Notes: generated by a model from the letters alone, not told the origin. Positions 45,552 to 54,976 are shown, counted from the first letter of the stretch. The stretch: 64,000 bases of DNA from Flagellimonas taeanensis (GCF_003584105.1 NZ_QXFO01000018.1:186001-250000), one strand, 5' to 3'. A program made the numbers and translations.

Positions 45552-46313
45552 ATGAAAAAATCAATTCTACTGACGCTATTGTTGGCCTTGAGTTTCACCG
45601 TTTCCGCCACCGAGACCAAACTGATGGTCAGGGCCAAGGCCAAGGATGCCAAATTTATTGGCAGTTCCATTGGTGGGGCCTATGTTATTGTCAGAAACAG
45701 CACAAATAACAAAATACTGGCCGAAGGGATCACCACGGGCAGTACGGGGAACACGGATCTCATCATGAAGACTCCCATTGGCCGCAACACCCAACTCACG
45801 GATGATAAGACTGCAGGGTTTTTGGCGGTGGTGGACATAGACGAGCCCACTTTTGTGCTTGTGGAGGTGTTATCCCCTTACAACAAGAAAAACGCACAGG
45901 TACATGCCAGCACCGAACTGTGGCTTATCCCAGGAAAGGACATTTTGGGAGATGGTGTTGTGGTAGAAATCCCAGGTTTTATCATCGATATCCTCACGCC
46001 CAACACGCACCAGTACATTTCGAAGCAATCCATCGGTAATGGTTTGGATATCCGTGCCAACATGGTGATGATGTGTGGTTGTCCCATAGAAAAAGGGGGC
46101 ACTTGGGACTCAACACCTATGGAAGTGGTGGCCATCCTGAAAAAGGACGGAACTACGCTGGCCACGATACCCTTGAACAACCCTTCGCGAAATGTTTTTG
46201 AAGGACGGATGGAGATTGCTGAGGCAGGATATTATGAAGTGACGGTCTATGCATACGACCCCACCACAGGCAATACTGGAGTGGACAAGGTCAATTATGT
46301 GTTGACCGATTGA
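45552..46313 (+). CDS. Secreted beta-rich protein of unknown function
   Basis: A 253-residue protein with a standard signal peptide (about 1-20, ends VSATET). The mature part looks like two beta-sandwich domains: residues about 20-115, and about 140-253 ending with YYEVTVYAYDPTTGNTGVDKVNYVL, an immunoglobulin-like pattern. Between them is the striking motif NMVMMCGCPIEKGGTWD (Cys/Met-rich, about 172-188), which could bind a metal, in particular copper. I do not recognise the family. It is followed by an M1 aminopeptidase after 48 bp. Upstream region 45336-45551 shows no clear promoter. Confidence 0.7.
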   Translation: MKKSILLTLLLALSFTVSATETKLMVRAKAKDAKFIGSSIGGAYVIVRNSTNNKILAEGITTGSTGNTDLIMKTPIGRNTQLTDDKTAGFLAVVDIDEPTFVLVEVLSPYNKKNAQVHASTELWLIPGKDILGDGVVVEIPGFIIDILTPNTHQYISKQSIGNGLDIRANMVMMCGCPIEKGGTWDSTPMEVVAILKKDGTTLATIPLNNPSRNVFEGRMEIAEAGYYEVTVYAYDPTTGNTGVDKVNYVLTD

Positions 46314-46361
46314 TTTGATGGGTCATTTTTCCGACTTTTAAAAAACAATGAAAACAACCAG

Positions 46362-48932
46362 ATGAAAAAGACTATTCTCCTGTTTCTTGGGATTTCCCTT
46401 TTCTTCCTTTCGTGCCAACCCAAACGTATTGATCTATTGGATGTTGGCATACCCCTTACCATGGCCGAGTACCGCAAGGAACAGGTTTCCGATGTGGTCT
46501 ATGGTCTTTCTTTTGACATTCCAGAAGATAAAACGCAGCCAATTCCTTCAAAGCTGAAACTGGAACTGCAGGTCCATGACCTTTCCCGACCCTTGTACCT
46601 CGATTTTAATGCAGATGCCTCGCTGTTGAAACAGGTTATGGTCAATGGCAGCCAGCAGGAGATCCATCATCAAAAAGAACATTTGATCATCTCGGAAGGT
46701 CTCCAAAAAGGCAACAACGTGATAGAAGTTTTATTCAGTGCGGGCGAACAGTCCCTGAACCGAAATGAGGATTACCTCTATACCTTGCTGGTGCCGGAAC
46801 GGGCGAGTACCCTTTTCCCTTGTTTTGATCAGCCCAATATCAAGGCAAACTATATTTTGGACGTAACGGCTCCAAAGGAGTGGAAAGTGCTTTGCGGTGC
46901 TACCTTGGAAAATAAGACTGAGCAGGCAGGCAAGGTACACTATCAGTTTGCGAAGAGCGACCCCATGAGCACCTATCTTTTTTCGATGGTAGCGGGCAAG
47001 TTTGAGTCGTTCACAGAGAACCCGGGCATCTTCGATATGACCTTCCTTTATCGGGAGAGCGATACGGCCAAGGTAAGACCCAGTTTGCCCATCGTGTATG
47101 ACCTGCACCAACGGTCCATTGATTTCTTGCAGGGTTATACGGAATATGAATTTCCTTTCCAAAAGTTGGATTTTGCCGCTATTCCCGGATTCCAGTACGG
47201 GGGCATGGAGCATGTGGGGGCCATCCAGTATCGGGAATCTTCCCTGTTTTTGGACGCAAGTGCTACCGAACGACAACATCTGGGCAGGGCAAAGCTCATT
47301 GCACACGAAACAGCGCATATGTGGTTTGGCGACCTGGTCACCATGGACTGGTTCAACGATGTCTGGATGAAAGAGGTGTTTGCCAATTTTATGGCAGATA
47401 AGATCATCAACCCGACCTTTCCCGATGTCAACCACCAATTACAGTTCATGACGGCACACTACCGGGGAGCCTATGCGGAGGACAGAACCCGTGGCACCAA
47501 TCCCATCCGCCAGCAATTGGACAACCTGAAGAATGCGGGCAGTTTGTATGGCGGCATCATCTATAACAAGGCCCCTATCATGATGCGTCAACTGGAAGCT
47601 GCCATAGGTGAGACAGGGTTTCGGGAAGGCATTCGGGAATATATTTCCCGATTTGCCTATGGCAATGCCACATGGAAAGATTTGGTAGAAATATTGGATG
47701 ATAAAACGCCCAATGACCTGAAAAAATGGAGCGAGGTATGGGTGAACCAATCGGGAAGGCCCATTTTCGATGAGGATATAAGTTATGAAAACGAAAAAAT
47801 AAAGCAGCTTTCCATTTCACAGCGAGCCGAAGATGGCAGTGGCAAACTGTGGCCCCAATCCTTTGAGATTGCCTTAGTGTACCCGGACAGCGTGCTTGTG
47901 CTACCGGTTTCCATATCGGACAGTATGGCCATCGTGGCCAAAGCTGCCGGAAAACCCAAACCAGAGGCCATTCTCTACAATTCCAATGCTTTTGGCTATG
48001 GAATTTTTCCGATGGGGACTTTGGATTTTCCGATCATACAGCGATTGGAAGATGAAGTTGCGAGAGGACATGCCTATTTGAACACCTATGAAAATATCCT
48101 TTCAGGTGCTATTTCCCCAAAGAAAGGACTGGACTTTTTTGCCAAGGGGATACAAGCAGAGCGCAATGAATTGATACATGGCATGCTATGCGGTCAGGCC
48201 AGTGGTATTTTCTGGAGCTATCTTACAGTGGAAGAACGCAATAAAGAGCAGCCTTTGTTGGAAAAAATGCTCTGGAAAGAGCTGACTGATGGGCAACATG
48301 CACCCAATATCAAGAAAAATCTTTTTGGTCTATGGAAAGGATTGGCTTATTCGGATGAGGCCAAAGCAAAACTGTTCAGTATTTGGAACAAGGCAGTGAC
48401 CATCCGGGATTTAAAGTTGAACGAGGATGATTTTACCGATATGGCAATGACCTTGGCACTTTTTGGGCACAAGGATGCCGATAACATCTTGGATAATGCC
48501 AGAGCACAACTGACCAATCCCGACAAGTTGAAGCGTTTTGACTTTTTGAGGCCTGCACTCTCTTCCAATGAATCGGAACGGGATGCTTTTTTTGTATCCT
48601 TGAGTGATGCAAGTAACCGAGAAAAGGAGTCGTGGGTGCTCACCGCTTGTGGATATGTCCATCACCCACTGCGACAGGAATCTGCAATCAAGCATTTGCC
48701 CTTGGCTTTGGAACTGCTCGAAGAGATCCAGAAAACAGGGGACATCTTCTTTCCTAAAGGATGGCTCAGCAACACGGTTGGTCAATACCAATCCCAGGAT
48801 GCTTATTCCATAGTGGAACGTTATTTGGCAGAAAATCCGAATCTGAACGAATCACTCCAAGGAAAACTGTTGCAGGCCACGGATGACCTGTACCGTTTTG
48901 TGGAAATGAGAGAAGACAAGTCTATCGATTGA
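46362..48932 (+). CDS. M1-family zinc aminopeptidase
   Basis: An 856-residue exported metallopeptidase with a lipoprotein-type signal (FFLSCQPK, Cys about 19). The zinc site is HETAH (His315, Glu316, His319) with Glu338 nineteen residues later, the classic M1 spacing. The exopeptidase motif reads GGMEH instead of GAMEN, and the usual NEGFA becomes KEVFA around Glu338; both changes are seen in Bacteroidota-type M1 proteins as far as I recall. C-terminal helical domain about 560-856. It removes N-terminal residues from peptides, probably in the periplasm. Converges on mnmE with 6 bp between stops. Confidence 0.9.
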   Translation: MKKTILLFLGISLFFLSCQPKRIDLLDVGIPLTMAEYRKEQVSDVVYGLSFDIPEDKTQPIPSKLKLELQVHDLSRPLYLDFNADASLLKQVMVNGSQQEIHHQKEHLIISEGLQKGNNVIEVLFSAGEQSLNRNEDYLYTLLVPERASTLFPCFDQPNIKANYILDVTAPKEWKVLCGATLENKTEQAGKVHYQFAKSDPMSTYLFSMVAGKFESFTENPGIFDMTFLYRESDTAKVRPSLPIVYDLHQRSIDFLQGYTEYEFPFQKLDFAAIPGFQYGGMEHVGAIQYRESSLFLDASATERQHLGRAKLIAHETAHMWFGDLVTMDWFNDVWMKEVFANFMADKIINPTFPDVNHQLQFMTAHYRGAYAEDRTRGTNPIRQQLDNLKNAGSLYGGIIYNKAPIMMRQLEAAIGETGFREGIREYISRFAYGNATWKDLVEILDDKTPNDLKKWSEVWVNQSGRPIFDEDISYENEKIKQLSISQRAEDGSGKLWPQSFEIALVYPDSVLVLPVSISDSMAIVAKAAGKPKPEAILYNSNAFGYGIFPMGTLDFPIIQRLEDEVARGHAYLNTYENILSGAISPKKGLDFFAKGIQAERNELIHGMLCGQASGIFWSYLTVEERNKEQPLLEKMLWKELTDGQHAPNIKKNLFGLWKGLAYSDEAKAKLFSIWNKAVTIRDLKLNEDDFTDMAMTLALFGHKDADNILDNARAQLTNPDKLKRFDFLRPALSSNESERDAFFVSLSDASNREKESWVLTACGYVHHPLRQESAIKHLPLALELLEEIQKTGDIFFPKGWLSNTVGQYQSQDAYSIVERYLAENPNLNESLQGKLLQATDDLYRFVEMREDKSID

Positions 48933-48938
48933 AAAAGC

Positions 48939-50309
48939 CTATTTTCCGATGCAAAAATTGGAGAAGATATTTCCCAAAAGATCATCGGTGGTCACGCTTC
49001 CTGTAATCTCCCCAAGGTGAAATAGGGCTTGACGGATGTCGATGGACAAAAAATCACTGGAAACATCCATGTCCATGCCTTCTTTTACTTTTTGGATTTC
49101 TTCCAATGCCTTCAGCAGGGCATCGTAGTGCCTGCTATTGGTAATGATGGTGCTATCGCCACTCAATGCTCCGGAATCTACAAGGTCAAGTAACTTCTTT
49201 TCAAGCTCACCGATACCTATTTTATGTTTTGCAGAAAGAAAGAGCACATTGGGAATCTGCGTTTTCAATAGCTGGATCTGATCATCGTCCAAGAGGTCCA
49301 TTTTATTGCAAATGGGCAACAACTGCTTGTTGGGATATCGGTTTTGGATACGTTCCAGTTCTTGCCTGTCAAAATCGAGACGGTCAAAGAGATAGATGAT
49401 CAATCGGGCCTTTTCAATTTTGTCAAAAGTACGTTCAATGCCAATTTTTTCGACCACGTCCTGGGTTTCCCTGATTCCTGCGGTATCGATAAACCTAAAA
49501 TTGATGCCCTTGATACTGATGTGGTCTTCCACGGTATCCCTTGTAGTGCCTGCAATGTCGCTCACAATGGCCCTTTCTTCATTGAGCAGTACATTGAGGA
49601 GTGTAGATTTCCCCACATTGGGTTGGCCAACGATGGCCACAGGGATGCCATTTTTGATCACATTGCCCAAGGCAAAGGAATCAATCAATTTTTTGAGTAC
49701 CTCGCTTATCCGGTTCAAGAGCTCGGCGAACTGTGTACGGTCTGCAAATTCGACATCCTCTTGGGAAAAATCGAGCTCCAGTTCAATGAGAGATGCAAAG
49801 TTGAGCAGCTCTTCCCGCAGTTTTTGGATTTCGTTGCTGAAACCGCCCCGCATCTGCTGCATGGCAATGTCATGGGCCGCCTCACTATCACTGGCAATAA
49901 GGTCCGCAACGGCCTCGGCCTGGCTCAAATCCATTTTTCCGTTGAGAAAGGCACGTAAGGTAAATTCCCCTGCAGAGGCACTTCTGCAACCGCTTCGAAG
50001 TAAAAGCTGAATGATCTGTTGTTGTATAAAAGGAGAGCCATGGCAGGAAATTTCCACCACGTTTTCGCCCGTATAGGAATGGGGTCCCTTGAAAATGGAC
50101 ACCAGTGCCTCATCCAAAATCTTTTTTCCATCCGCTATATGTCCCAAATGGATGGTATGGGTCTTCTGGTCTTTCAGTTTTTTTCCTTTGATGGACTGGA
50201 AAATATTGTCTACCAAAGTAATGGCATCTAATCCGGACACCCTGATCACGGCAATGGCCCCTGTGCCCGAAGGAGTTGCCAAGGCCACTATGTTATCTGC
50301 GTATGACAT
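48939..50309 (-). CDS. mnmE: tRNA modification GTPase MnmE
   Basis: A 456-residue tRNA uridine-34 modification GTPase working with MnmG. N-terminal tetrahydrofolate-binding domain (about 1-120), helical domain, and an inserted G domain with VAIVGQPNVGKSTLLN (G1), SDIAGTTRDT (G2), IDTAGIRET (G3) and NKMD (G4). The C-terminus ends in FCIGK with the catalytic Cys of the CxGK motif. ATG at 50309 (MSYADNIVALATPSG) is preferred over the GTG two codons upstream. Housekeeping gene; no link to neighbours. Confidence 0.96.
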   Translation of the reverse strand: MSYADNIVALATPSGTGAIAVIRVSGLDAITLVDNIFQSIKGKKLKDQKTHTIHLGHIADGKKILDEALVSIFKGPHSYTGENVVEISCHGSPFIQQQIIQLLLRSGCRSASAGEFTLRAFLNGKMDLSQAEAVADLIASDSEAAHDIAMQQMRGGFSNEIQKLREELLNFASLIELELDFSQEDVEFADRTQFAELLNRISEVLKKLIDSFALGNVIKNGIPVAIVGQPNVGKSTLLNVLLNEERAIVSDIAGTTRDTVEDHISIKGINFRFIDTAGIRETQDVVEKIGIERTFDKIEKARLIIYLFDRLDFDRQELERIQNRYPNKQLLPICNKMDLLDDDQIQLLKTQIPNVLFLSAKHKIGIGELEKKLLDLVDSGALSGDSTIITNSRHYDALLKALEEIQKVKEGMDMDVSSDFLSIDIRQALFHLGEITGSVTTDDLLGNIFSNFCIGK

Positions 50310-50395
50310 GGGCACAAAAGTACGAATTAGTAGAAAGCTGTAACATTTTTGGTATTTAACACACTGATTAGTTGAATCATCAAAACAATCAAAAA

Positions 50396-50758
50396 ATGGA
50401 AGTCATCAATCAAACCACCGTCAGGAAGGACACCACTTTGTTGTCCGTTGCGCATCTTACCCAACTATTGCACTATGTAACAGGCTTTGGGGGATTCATT
50501 GTTCCGCTCATTATTTGGCTGGCATCCAGAAAAAGTGTCGAGGGGATGGATGAGCATGGAAAGGCCATCATCAACCTGCAATTGAGCTTGTTGCTCTATA
50601 TCATACTGAGCATTCCTGCCATATTGTTGCTGGGACTTGGTATACTAGGGCTAATTGCTGTGGGCATCATGGGCTTTGTGCTTCCCATTGTCAATGCGGT
50701 GAAAGCGGCCAATGGAGAATCACCTTCATATTTTCTAACAATTAAGTTTTTGTCCTAG
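50396..50758 (+). CDS. DUF4870-like small membrane protein
   Basis: A 120-residue protein with three hydrophobic segments (about 17-33, 58-82, 84-108). The core HYVTGFGGFIVPLIIWLASRKSVEGMDEHGKAIINLQLS is characteristic of the DUF4870 (Tic20-like) family, function unknown. The ATG at 50396 (MEVINQTT) is preferred to TTG 50372. Transcribed away from mnmE. A terminator-like hairpin lies 134 bp downstream. Confidence 0.8.
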   Translation: MEVINQTTVRKDTTLLSVAHLTQLLHYVTGFGGFIVPLIIWLASRKSVEGMDEHGKAIINLQLSLLLYIILSIPAILLLGLGILGLIAVGIMGFVLPIVNAVKAANGESPSYFLTIKFLS

Positions 50759-50891
50759 TTTGAAGGACTATAAGAATATTTTATTCTACAGAAACTAATC
50801 TGTACTTTCACATATATAAATCCGTTGGAAGTAAATTGGAGGAGATAATAATATTCAAACCCAGTCAAGGTTTTTTTATATAATTTCCAGT

Positions 50892-50937
50892 AAATCCATG
50901 GTCAATACAAAATAAAGTGTTGGCCATGGATTTTTTT
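50892..50937 (+). terminator. Intrinsic terminator-like hairpin in the capK-2 leader
   Basis: AAATCCATGGTCAA (50892-50905) pairs with TTGGCCATGGATTT (50919-50932) over 14 bp with one G-T pair, then a run of T. It could end the DUF4870 transcript or act as an attenuator for the CapK-like gene 250 bp downstream. Confidence 0.65.
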
Positions 50938-50977
50938 GGTGAATTCAGCAGCTTTACAGCCGATCAAAGAAATGGAT

Positions 50978-51080
50978 GGCAGGCACTTTTTCTAAATCAT
51001 ACTATTTTAAAAAGGAGAGCGTTTGAGGTAGGTTGGTAAAAGATGTTGTTGTTTTTTCCGTTTATTAGGAAGTGCCTGCC
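50978..51080 (+). repeat. Inverted repeat with 81-nt loop
   Basis: GGCAGGCACTT (50978-50988) and AAGTGCCTGCC (51070-51080) are perfect 11-bp inverted copies. They bracket most of the middle of the 425-bp gene-free stretch 50759-51183. Confidence 0.85.
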
Positions 51081-51096
51081 AAGTTTACCAGGCCAT

Positions 51097-51177
51097 ATGG
51101 AAAAAGGAAAACTGCTCATGCCTTACAAACGGATATATATAGGGCATGAGCACTTTTCTCTTTCAACTGAACAATAA
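51097..51177 (+). CDS. Possible 26-codon leader peptide before capK-2
   Basis: A short frame (MEKGKLLMPY..., ends TEQ) stops 6 bp before the CapK-like start. A hairpin, GCTCATGCC/GGCATGAGC (51114-51151), lies inside it. There is no coding evidence beyond position. A 37-codon frame at 50926-51039 is similarly unsupported. Confidence 0.25.
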   Translation: MEKGKLLMPYKRIYIGHEHFSLSTEQ

Positions 51178-51183
51178 TATTGC

Positions 51184-52488
51184 ATGAAATTAATGACCCT
51201 TCTAAGGAGGAATGTCTTTTGGGGATTGGATTTTTTAAAAGGATCTCCAATCAGAAACCATTACAAGGAAATCAAGAAGCTTCTTGAACCCCCGTTTACT
51301 GATGAGAACGCAAAGATCAGAAATGATAATTTGGAAAGGCTCTTAAGGCATTCAACCGCCACCACTCCTTTTTATGCGAAATATAGGGACTTTCAAAGTT
51401 TAAAAGATTTTCCGGTCATTGACAAAAACAGGATTTTGGGGAACTATGAAGATTTTAAATCCATGCGTTACAAGGATTCGAAACTTTATAAAGTATCCAG
51501 CAGCGGTTCCACAGGTGTTCCTTTTGGGGTTTTTCAAGATAAGAACAAGAAAAGTAGGAACACGGCCGATGTGATTTATTTTTCGGAAAGGGCAGGTGGA
51601 GTCTTTGGAGATAAGTTTGTGATCATCAAATTGTGGGACCACAAGAATAGAAAAGGCAGTTTGTTATCCTTTATGCAGAATATTTATGCCCATAATGTGA
51701 CCGATACCTTGCCGAAAGATATGGACCGACTGATTTCTGATTTGGAGAGGGATATGTCACCCAAGAACATATTGGGGTATCCATCTTTTTTTGAAGAATT
51801 GTGCAACCATCTCGATCAACTGACACAGCAACCTAAAATTAAAGGGGTCAATACAGTGATCTCTTTTGCTGAGAGCCTCAAAAATGCCGAACGCAGCAGG
51901 ATGGCCAAGTATTTCGACACCAAAGTATACGAGCGTTATTCCAACCAAGAGAATGGAATTTTGGCACAACAGAGCCAAGAGGCTCCCGACACGTATATGC
52001 TCAATTGGGCCAGTTATTATTTCGAGATCTTAAAAATGGATTCAGATGAGCATGTAGCCCATGGGGAACTTGGACGAGTGGTGGTCACCGATTTGTTTAA
52101 TTATTCCATGCCCATGATTCGTTATGATACAGGGGACATGGCAGTGTATGAAGAGGATGGTGCAGGATATCCTTTTCTGTCGACAATTCAAGGTAGGCGC
52201 ATGGATACCGTTTATGATACCAATGGAAAAATGGTTTCCCCCCATTATTTTTACATGGTATTGGATTTTGGTGAAATCAGCCAGTTCCAGTTTGTACAGG
52301 TTGGGGACAAGAGTTATGTTTTCAGGCTTAATGCCAAAAAGGAAAAGGTACAAGAGGATAGAATCATAAACTATTTTAGACCCTACTTGGGAAGTGGGGC
52401 CATAATCTCCTTTGAGTATGTGGAAGAAATTCCTTTATTGTCGTCTGGTAAAAGAAAGAAAATAGTGAATGAAAACAAAAAAGGCTAG
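51184..52488 (+). CDS. CapK/PaaK-like adenylate-forming enzyme (copy 2)
   Basis: A 434-residue paralogue of the protein at 4528, sharing its N-terminal start (LLRRNVFWGLDFLKG), the phosphate loop SSSGSTGVP (about 104-112), ERYSNQENGILAQQ, PMIRYDTGDM and the final LLSSGKRKKIVNE lysine motif. It should form an acyl-adenylate from an unknown carboxylic acid, with transfer to CoA or another acceptor. Unlike copy 1 it is a single gene, 45 kb away, preceded by a 425-bp structured region and closed by its own terminator; its stop codon lies inside the terminator stem. Islands of polysaccharide genes often carry such genes, but nothing nearby names a substrate. Confidence 0.75.
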   Translation: MKLMTLLRRNVFWGLDFLKGSPIRNHYKEIKKLLEPPFTDENAKIRNDNLERLLRHSTATTPFYAKYRDFQSLKDFPVIDKNRILGNYEDFKSMRYKDSKLYKVSSSGSTGVPFGVFQDKNKKSRNTADVIYFSERAGGVFGDKFVIIKLWDHKNRKGSLLSFMQNIYAHNVTDTLPKDMDRLISDLERDMSPKNILGYPSFFEELCNHLDQLTQQPKIKGVNTVISFAESLKNAERSRMAKYFDTKVYERYSNQENGILAQQSQEAPDTYMLNWASYYFEILKMDSDEHVAHGELGRVVVTDLFNYSMPMIRYDTGDMAVYEEDGAGYPFLSTIQGRRMDTVYDTNGKMVSPHYFYMVLDFGEISQFQFVQVGDKSYVFRLNAKKEKVQEDRIINYFRPYLGSGAIISFEYVEEIPLLSSGKRKKIVNENKKG

Positions 52489-52510
52489 AACATTTGTTCT
52501 AGCCTTTTTG
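52478..52510. terminator. Bidirectional terminator
   Basis: AAAAAGGCTAGAACA/TGTTCTAGCCTTTTT is a 15-bp near-perfect palindrome with a short loop; it contains the capK-2 stop codon and can also end the facing lipoprotein transcript. Confidence 0.9.
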
Positions 52511-52531
52511 AATTGTTTTGTTCAATAATCT

Positions 52532-53584
52532 TTAAAACTGTCCGCACACATCGGCGTGGGCGATTACGTAAATTTCACCGGAAAGATTTGTCTGAATGCT
52601 AAATTGTCCAGGAGCTACGGTTGGTTTTCCTTTTTTGTCCACTGGGAACATTGCATTACCGGCATAGGTGTGGGTTTCAGAAACAGTGAAGGCTTCATCA
52701 ATGTTGTATGTGACAGTTACATTTCCACCTACATAGCTTACATCGACTGTACCTACCAAAGTGCCCTTGGAGATGTCACACTGACCAGCTCCCGCATAGA
52801 TTTCATAAGTTTCTTCAGTGCCCTCGGCCAATGGACCAATGGACCAGCCCCAACGGTTAAAACCGTTTCCGATGAAGCAATTGCTGCCATCATCTGTTCT
52901 TGCAAAAGCTGTTTCACAAACTGGCTCTGGCTCACACTCCAATGGAATGGTGATTATGACAGGCTGCCTTCTATTTTTTGGCAACAATACAATGCCCAAA
53001 GATTCACCAGCACCAGGCATATAACCTTCACCATTTGCAATGGCCTCATCAACAATTTCTTGGCCTTTTATTGTACTCCAATCACTCCCTAAAAAGGAGC
53101 AAGCAATACAGTTTTGGTTATCGATAAGTTCCCAAATGGCCCATTGTACATCCCCAAAGGTATATACACCTCCACTGGGGCTAGCCTTTCCAACAAAATT
53201 TTGGTTTAGGATCCAATTGACCAAGTCAAAGTTGTCTGGGTTTTCAAATGCGCCTTCTGGTAATACATCATAGCTTGAGAAAACAAGTGCCTCAAAACAT
53301 TCATTTGCATCTAGACCCAAATCAACGTCCGCACACCAAGCTCCATAGTTTCCTGCGAGATTGGAATCATTAACAGTTAGGTCAAAATAAGTGCCATTGG
53401 CATCAGGTCCTTTTGCTGTGGTGCATGCATTCACCACGGAAGGCAATTCGGGAAGAACGGAGACACTGCAGTCTTCAGCTGTCAGTCCTACGCTTTTTAG
53501 AGTATCTTCCCCTGCAGGCTCTACCTCACAAGAGAAAAATGTAAATGCTGATATAGCAAATAAGGTCAGTGTTAATTTTTTCAT
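52532..53584 (-). CDS. Surface lipoprotein with thioester-domain-like Cys/Gln signature
   Basis: A 350-residue exported protein with lipobox FFSC (Cys19). Residues about 40-215 form a domain with YGAWCADVD (Cys84), a stretch LVNWILNQNF and FGDVQWAIWEL (Gln147). This resembles the YC-phi and phi-QxxphiW motifs that build the internal thioester of Gram-positive surface adhesins, though the 63-residue spacing is short. Residues about 223-350 form a second domain (FNRWGWSIGPL, YAGAGQCDISKGTLVG, TVAPGQFSI, YVIAHADVC) that I believe recurs in flavobacterial surface proteins. Adhesion or covalent surface binding is an inference. ATG at 53584 (MKKLTL) is chosen over the TTG two codons before. No recognised partner gene. 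Confidence 0.6.
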   Translation of the reverse strand: MKKLTLTLFAISAFTFFSCEVEPAGEDTLKSVGLTAEDCSVSVLPELPSVVNACTTAKGPDANGTYFDLTVNDSNLAGNYGAWCADVDLGLDANECFEALVFSSYDVLPEGAFENPDNFDLVNWILNQNFVGKASPSGGVYTFGDVQWAIWELIDNQNCIACSFLGSDWSTIKGQEIVDEAIANGEGYMPGAGESLGIVLLPKNRRQPVIITIPLECEPEPVCETAFARTDDGSNCFIGNGFNRWGWSIGPLAEGTEETYEIYAGAGQCDISKGTLVGTVDVSYVGGNVTVTYNIDEAFTVSETHTYAGNAMFPVDKKGKPTVAPGQFSIQTNLSGEIYVIAHADVCGQF

Positions 53585-53738
53585 GTTCAATAGTTTAAGG
53601 TTTAATTCAATAATTTGTTAAAATTATATGAAATTGTACCTATTGAACATTTAAGACGATGAACGTTGACAATTATCGATTAATGACATTGGAGCAATGA
53701 AAGTCAAAAATCAGCCACTAAAACATGTAGGAATACCC

Positions 53739-54857
53739 CTAACTATTGAGCATTACAGGCATTACAAGCATGGTCACATGCTCACCTTCATCAAGCCCAT
53801 CGATTGGGGTGAGGATTCCAGCTCTGTTAGGCAAACTCATTTCCAAGGAAACATCGTCCGAGGAGAGGTTGTTGAGCATTTCCAACAAAAACCTAGAGTT
53901 GAAGCCTATCTGCATATCATCCCCTTGGTAGGAACAAGAGAGTCTTTCCTCGGCCTTGTTGCTGTAATCCACATCCTCCGCAGAAATATTGAGCTCTGCT
54001 CCAGCAATCTTTAAACGGATTTGGTGGGTAGTCTTATTGGAAAAAATGGAAACCCTACGTACCGAGCTCAAGAACTGGTTTCTGGAAATGGTGAGCTTGT
54101 TCGGGTTTTCCTTAGGAATCACAGCTTCGTAATTGGGATATTTGCCATCGATCAGCCTACAGATGAGTACCGTGTTATCAAAAATGAACTTGGCGTTGCT
54201 GTCGTTGTACTCTATGGTCACTTCGGATTCCGAACCGGCCAATATGCCTTTCAAAAGGTTCAATGGCTTCTTGGGCATGATGAACTCGGCCACCTGGGAA
54301 GCACTGACATCCTGGCGTTGGTATTTCACCAATTTATGCGCATCAGTGGCCACAAACGTAAGGTTCTCCGGGGAAAACTGGAAAAATACCCCGCTCATCA
54401 CGGGACGAAGGTCATCGTTCCCAGCGGCAAAAATGGTCTTGTTGATGGCTGTTGCCAAAATATCGCCCAAAAGCGTGGTGGAGCTTGGATTACCTACTTC
54501 CACTGCTTTGGGGAACTCGGCACCATCGGCATAGGCCAAGGCATATTTACCATGGTTGGAGCTGATCTCCACTGTATTGTTGTCCTCGACCACAAAGGTA
54601 AGGGGCTGTTCGGGAAAGGTTTTCAAGGTATCCAGCAACAGTCGTGCGGGTACGGCAATGGCACCTTCGGCATCGGAATCCACTTCCAGCACAGAGCTTA
54701 TGGTGGTTTCAAGGTCCGAAGCGGAAACGGTCAATTGGTTCTTCTTCAGGTCGAACAAAAAATTGTCGAGTATGGGTAGGGTGTTGCTATTGTTGATAAC
54801 TCCTCCCAAAACCTGTAATTGTTTCAATAAATATGTACTGGATACGATAAACTTCAT
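53739..54857 (-). CDS. dnaN: DNA polymerase III beta clamp
   Basis: A 372-residue sliding clamp. Three clamp folds in a row; landmarks are FIVSSTYLLKQLQVLGGVI at the N-terminus, VPARLLLDTLKTFPEQ, RPVMSGVFFQF, ATDAHKL and the C-terminal MLVMPVMLNS pocket region. Housekeeping replication gene with normal length. The ATG at 54857 (MKFIVSS) is preferred to the TTG immediately upstream. It lies between the lipoprotein and gldG on the same strand, with a 154-bp gap before the lipoprotein gene and a 119-bp gap after gldG; dnaA is not nearby. Confidence 0.97.
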   Translation of the reverse strand: MKFIVSSTYLLKQLQVLGGVINNSNTLPILDNFLFDLKKNQLTVSASDLETTISSVLEVDSDAEGAIAVPARLLLDTLKTFPEQPLTFVVEDNNTVEISSNHGKYALAYADGAEFPKAVEVGNPSSTTLLGDILATAINKTIFAAGNDDLRPVMSGVFFQFSPENLTFVATDAHKLVKYQRQDVSASQVAEFIMPKKPLNLLKGILAGSESEVTIEYNDSNAKFIFDNTVLICRLIDGKYPNYEAVIPKENPNKLTISRNQFLSSVRRVSIFSNKTTHQIRLKIAGAELNISAEDVDYSNKAEERLSCSYQGDDMQIGFNSRFLLEMLNNLSSDDVSLEMSLPNRAGILTPIDGLDEGEHVTMLVMPVMLNS

Positions 54858-54976
54858 CAAAGAAATTCTTTAGTATTGTTGGCCATCAGGTCGATATTTC
54901 CCTGAACAGGCCTTATAAAATAGATAAAAGCAAATATATCCCAAAAGGGATTAGTAAAGAAACAAAATTATTAACA

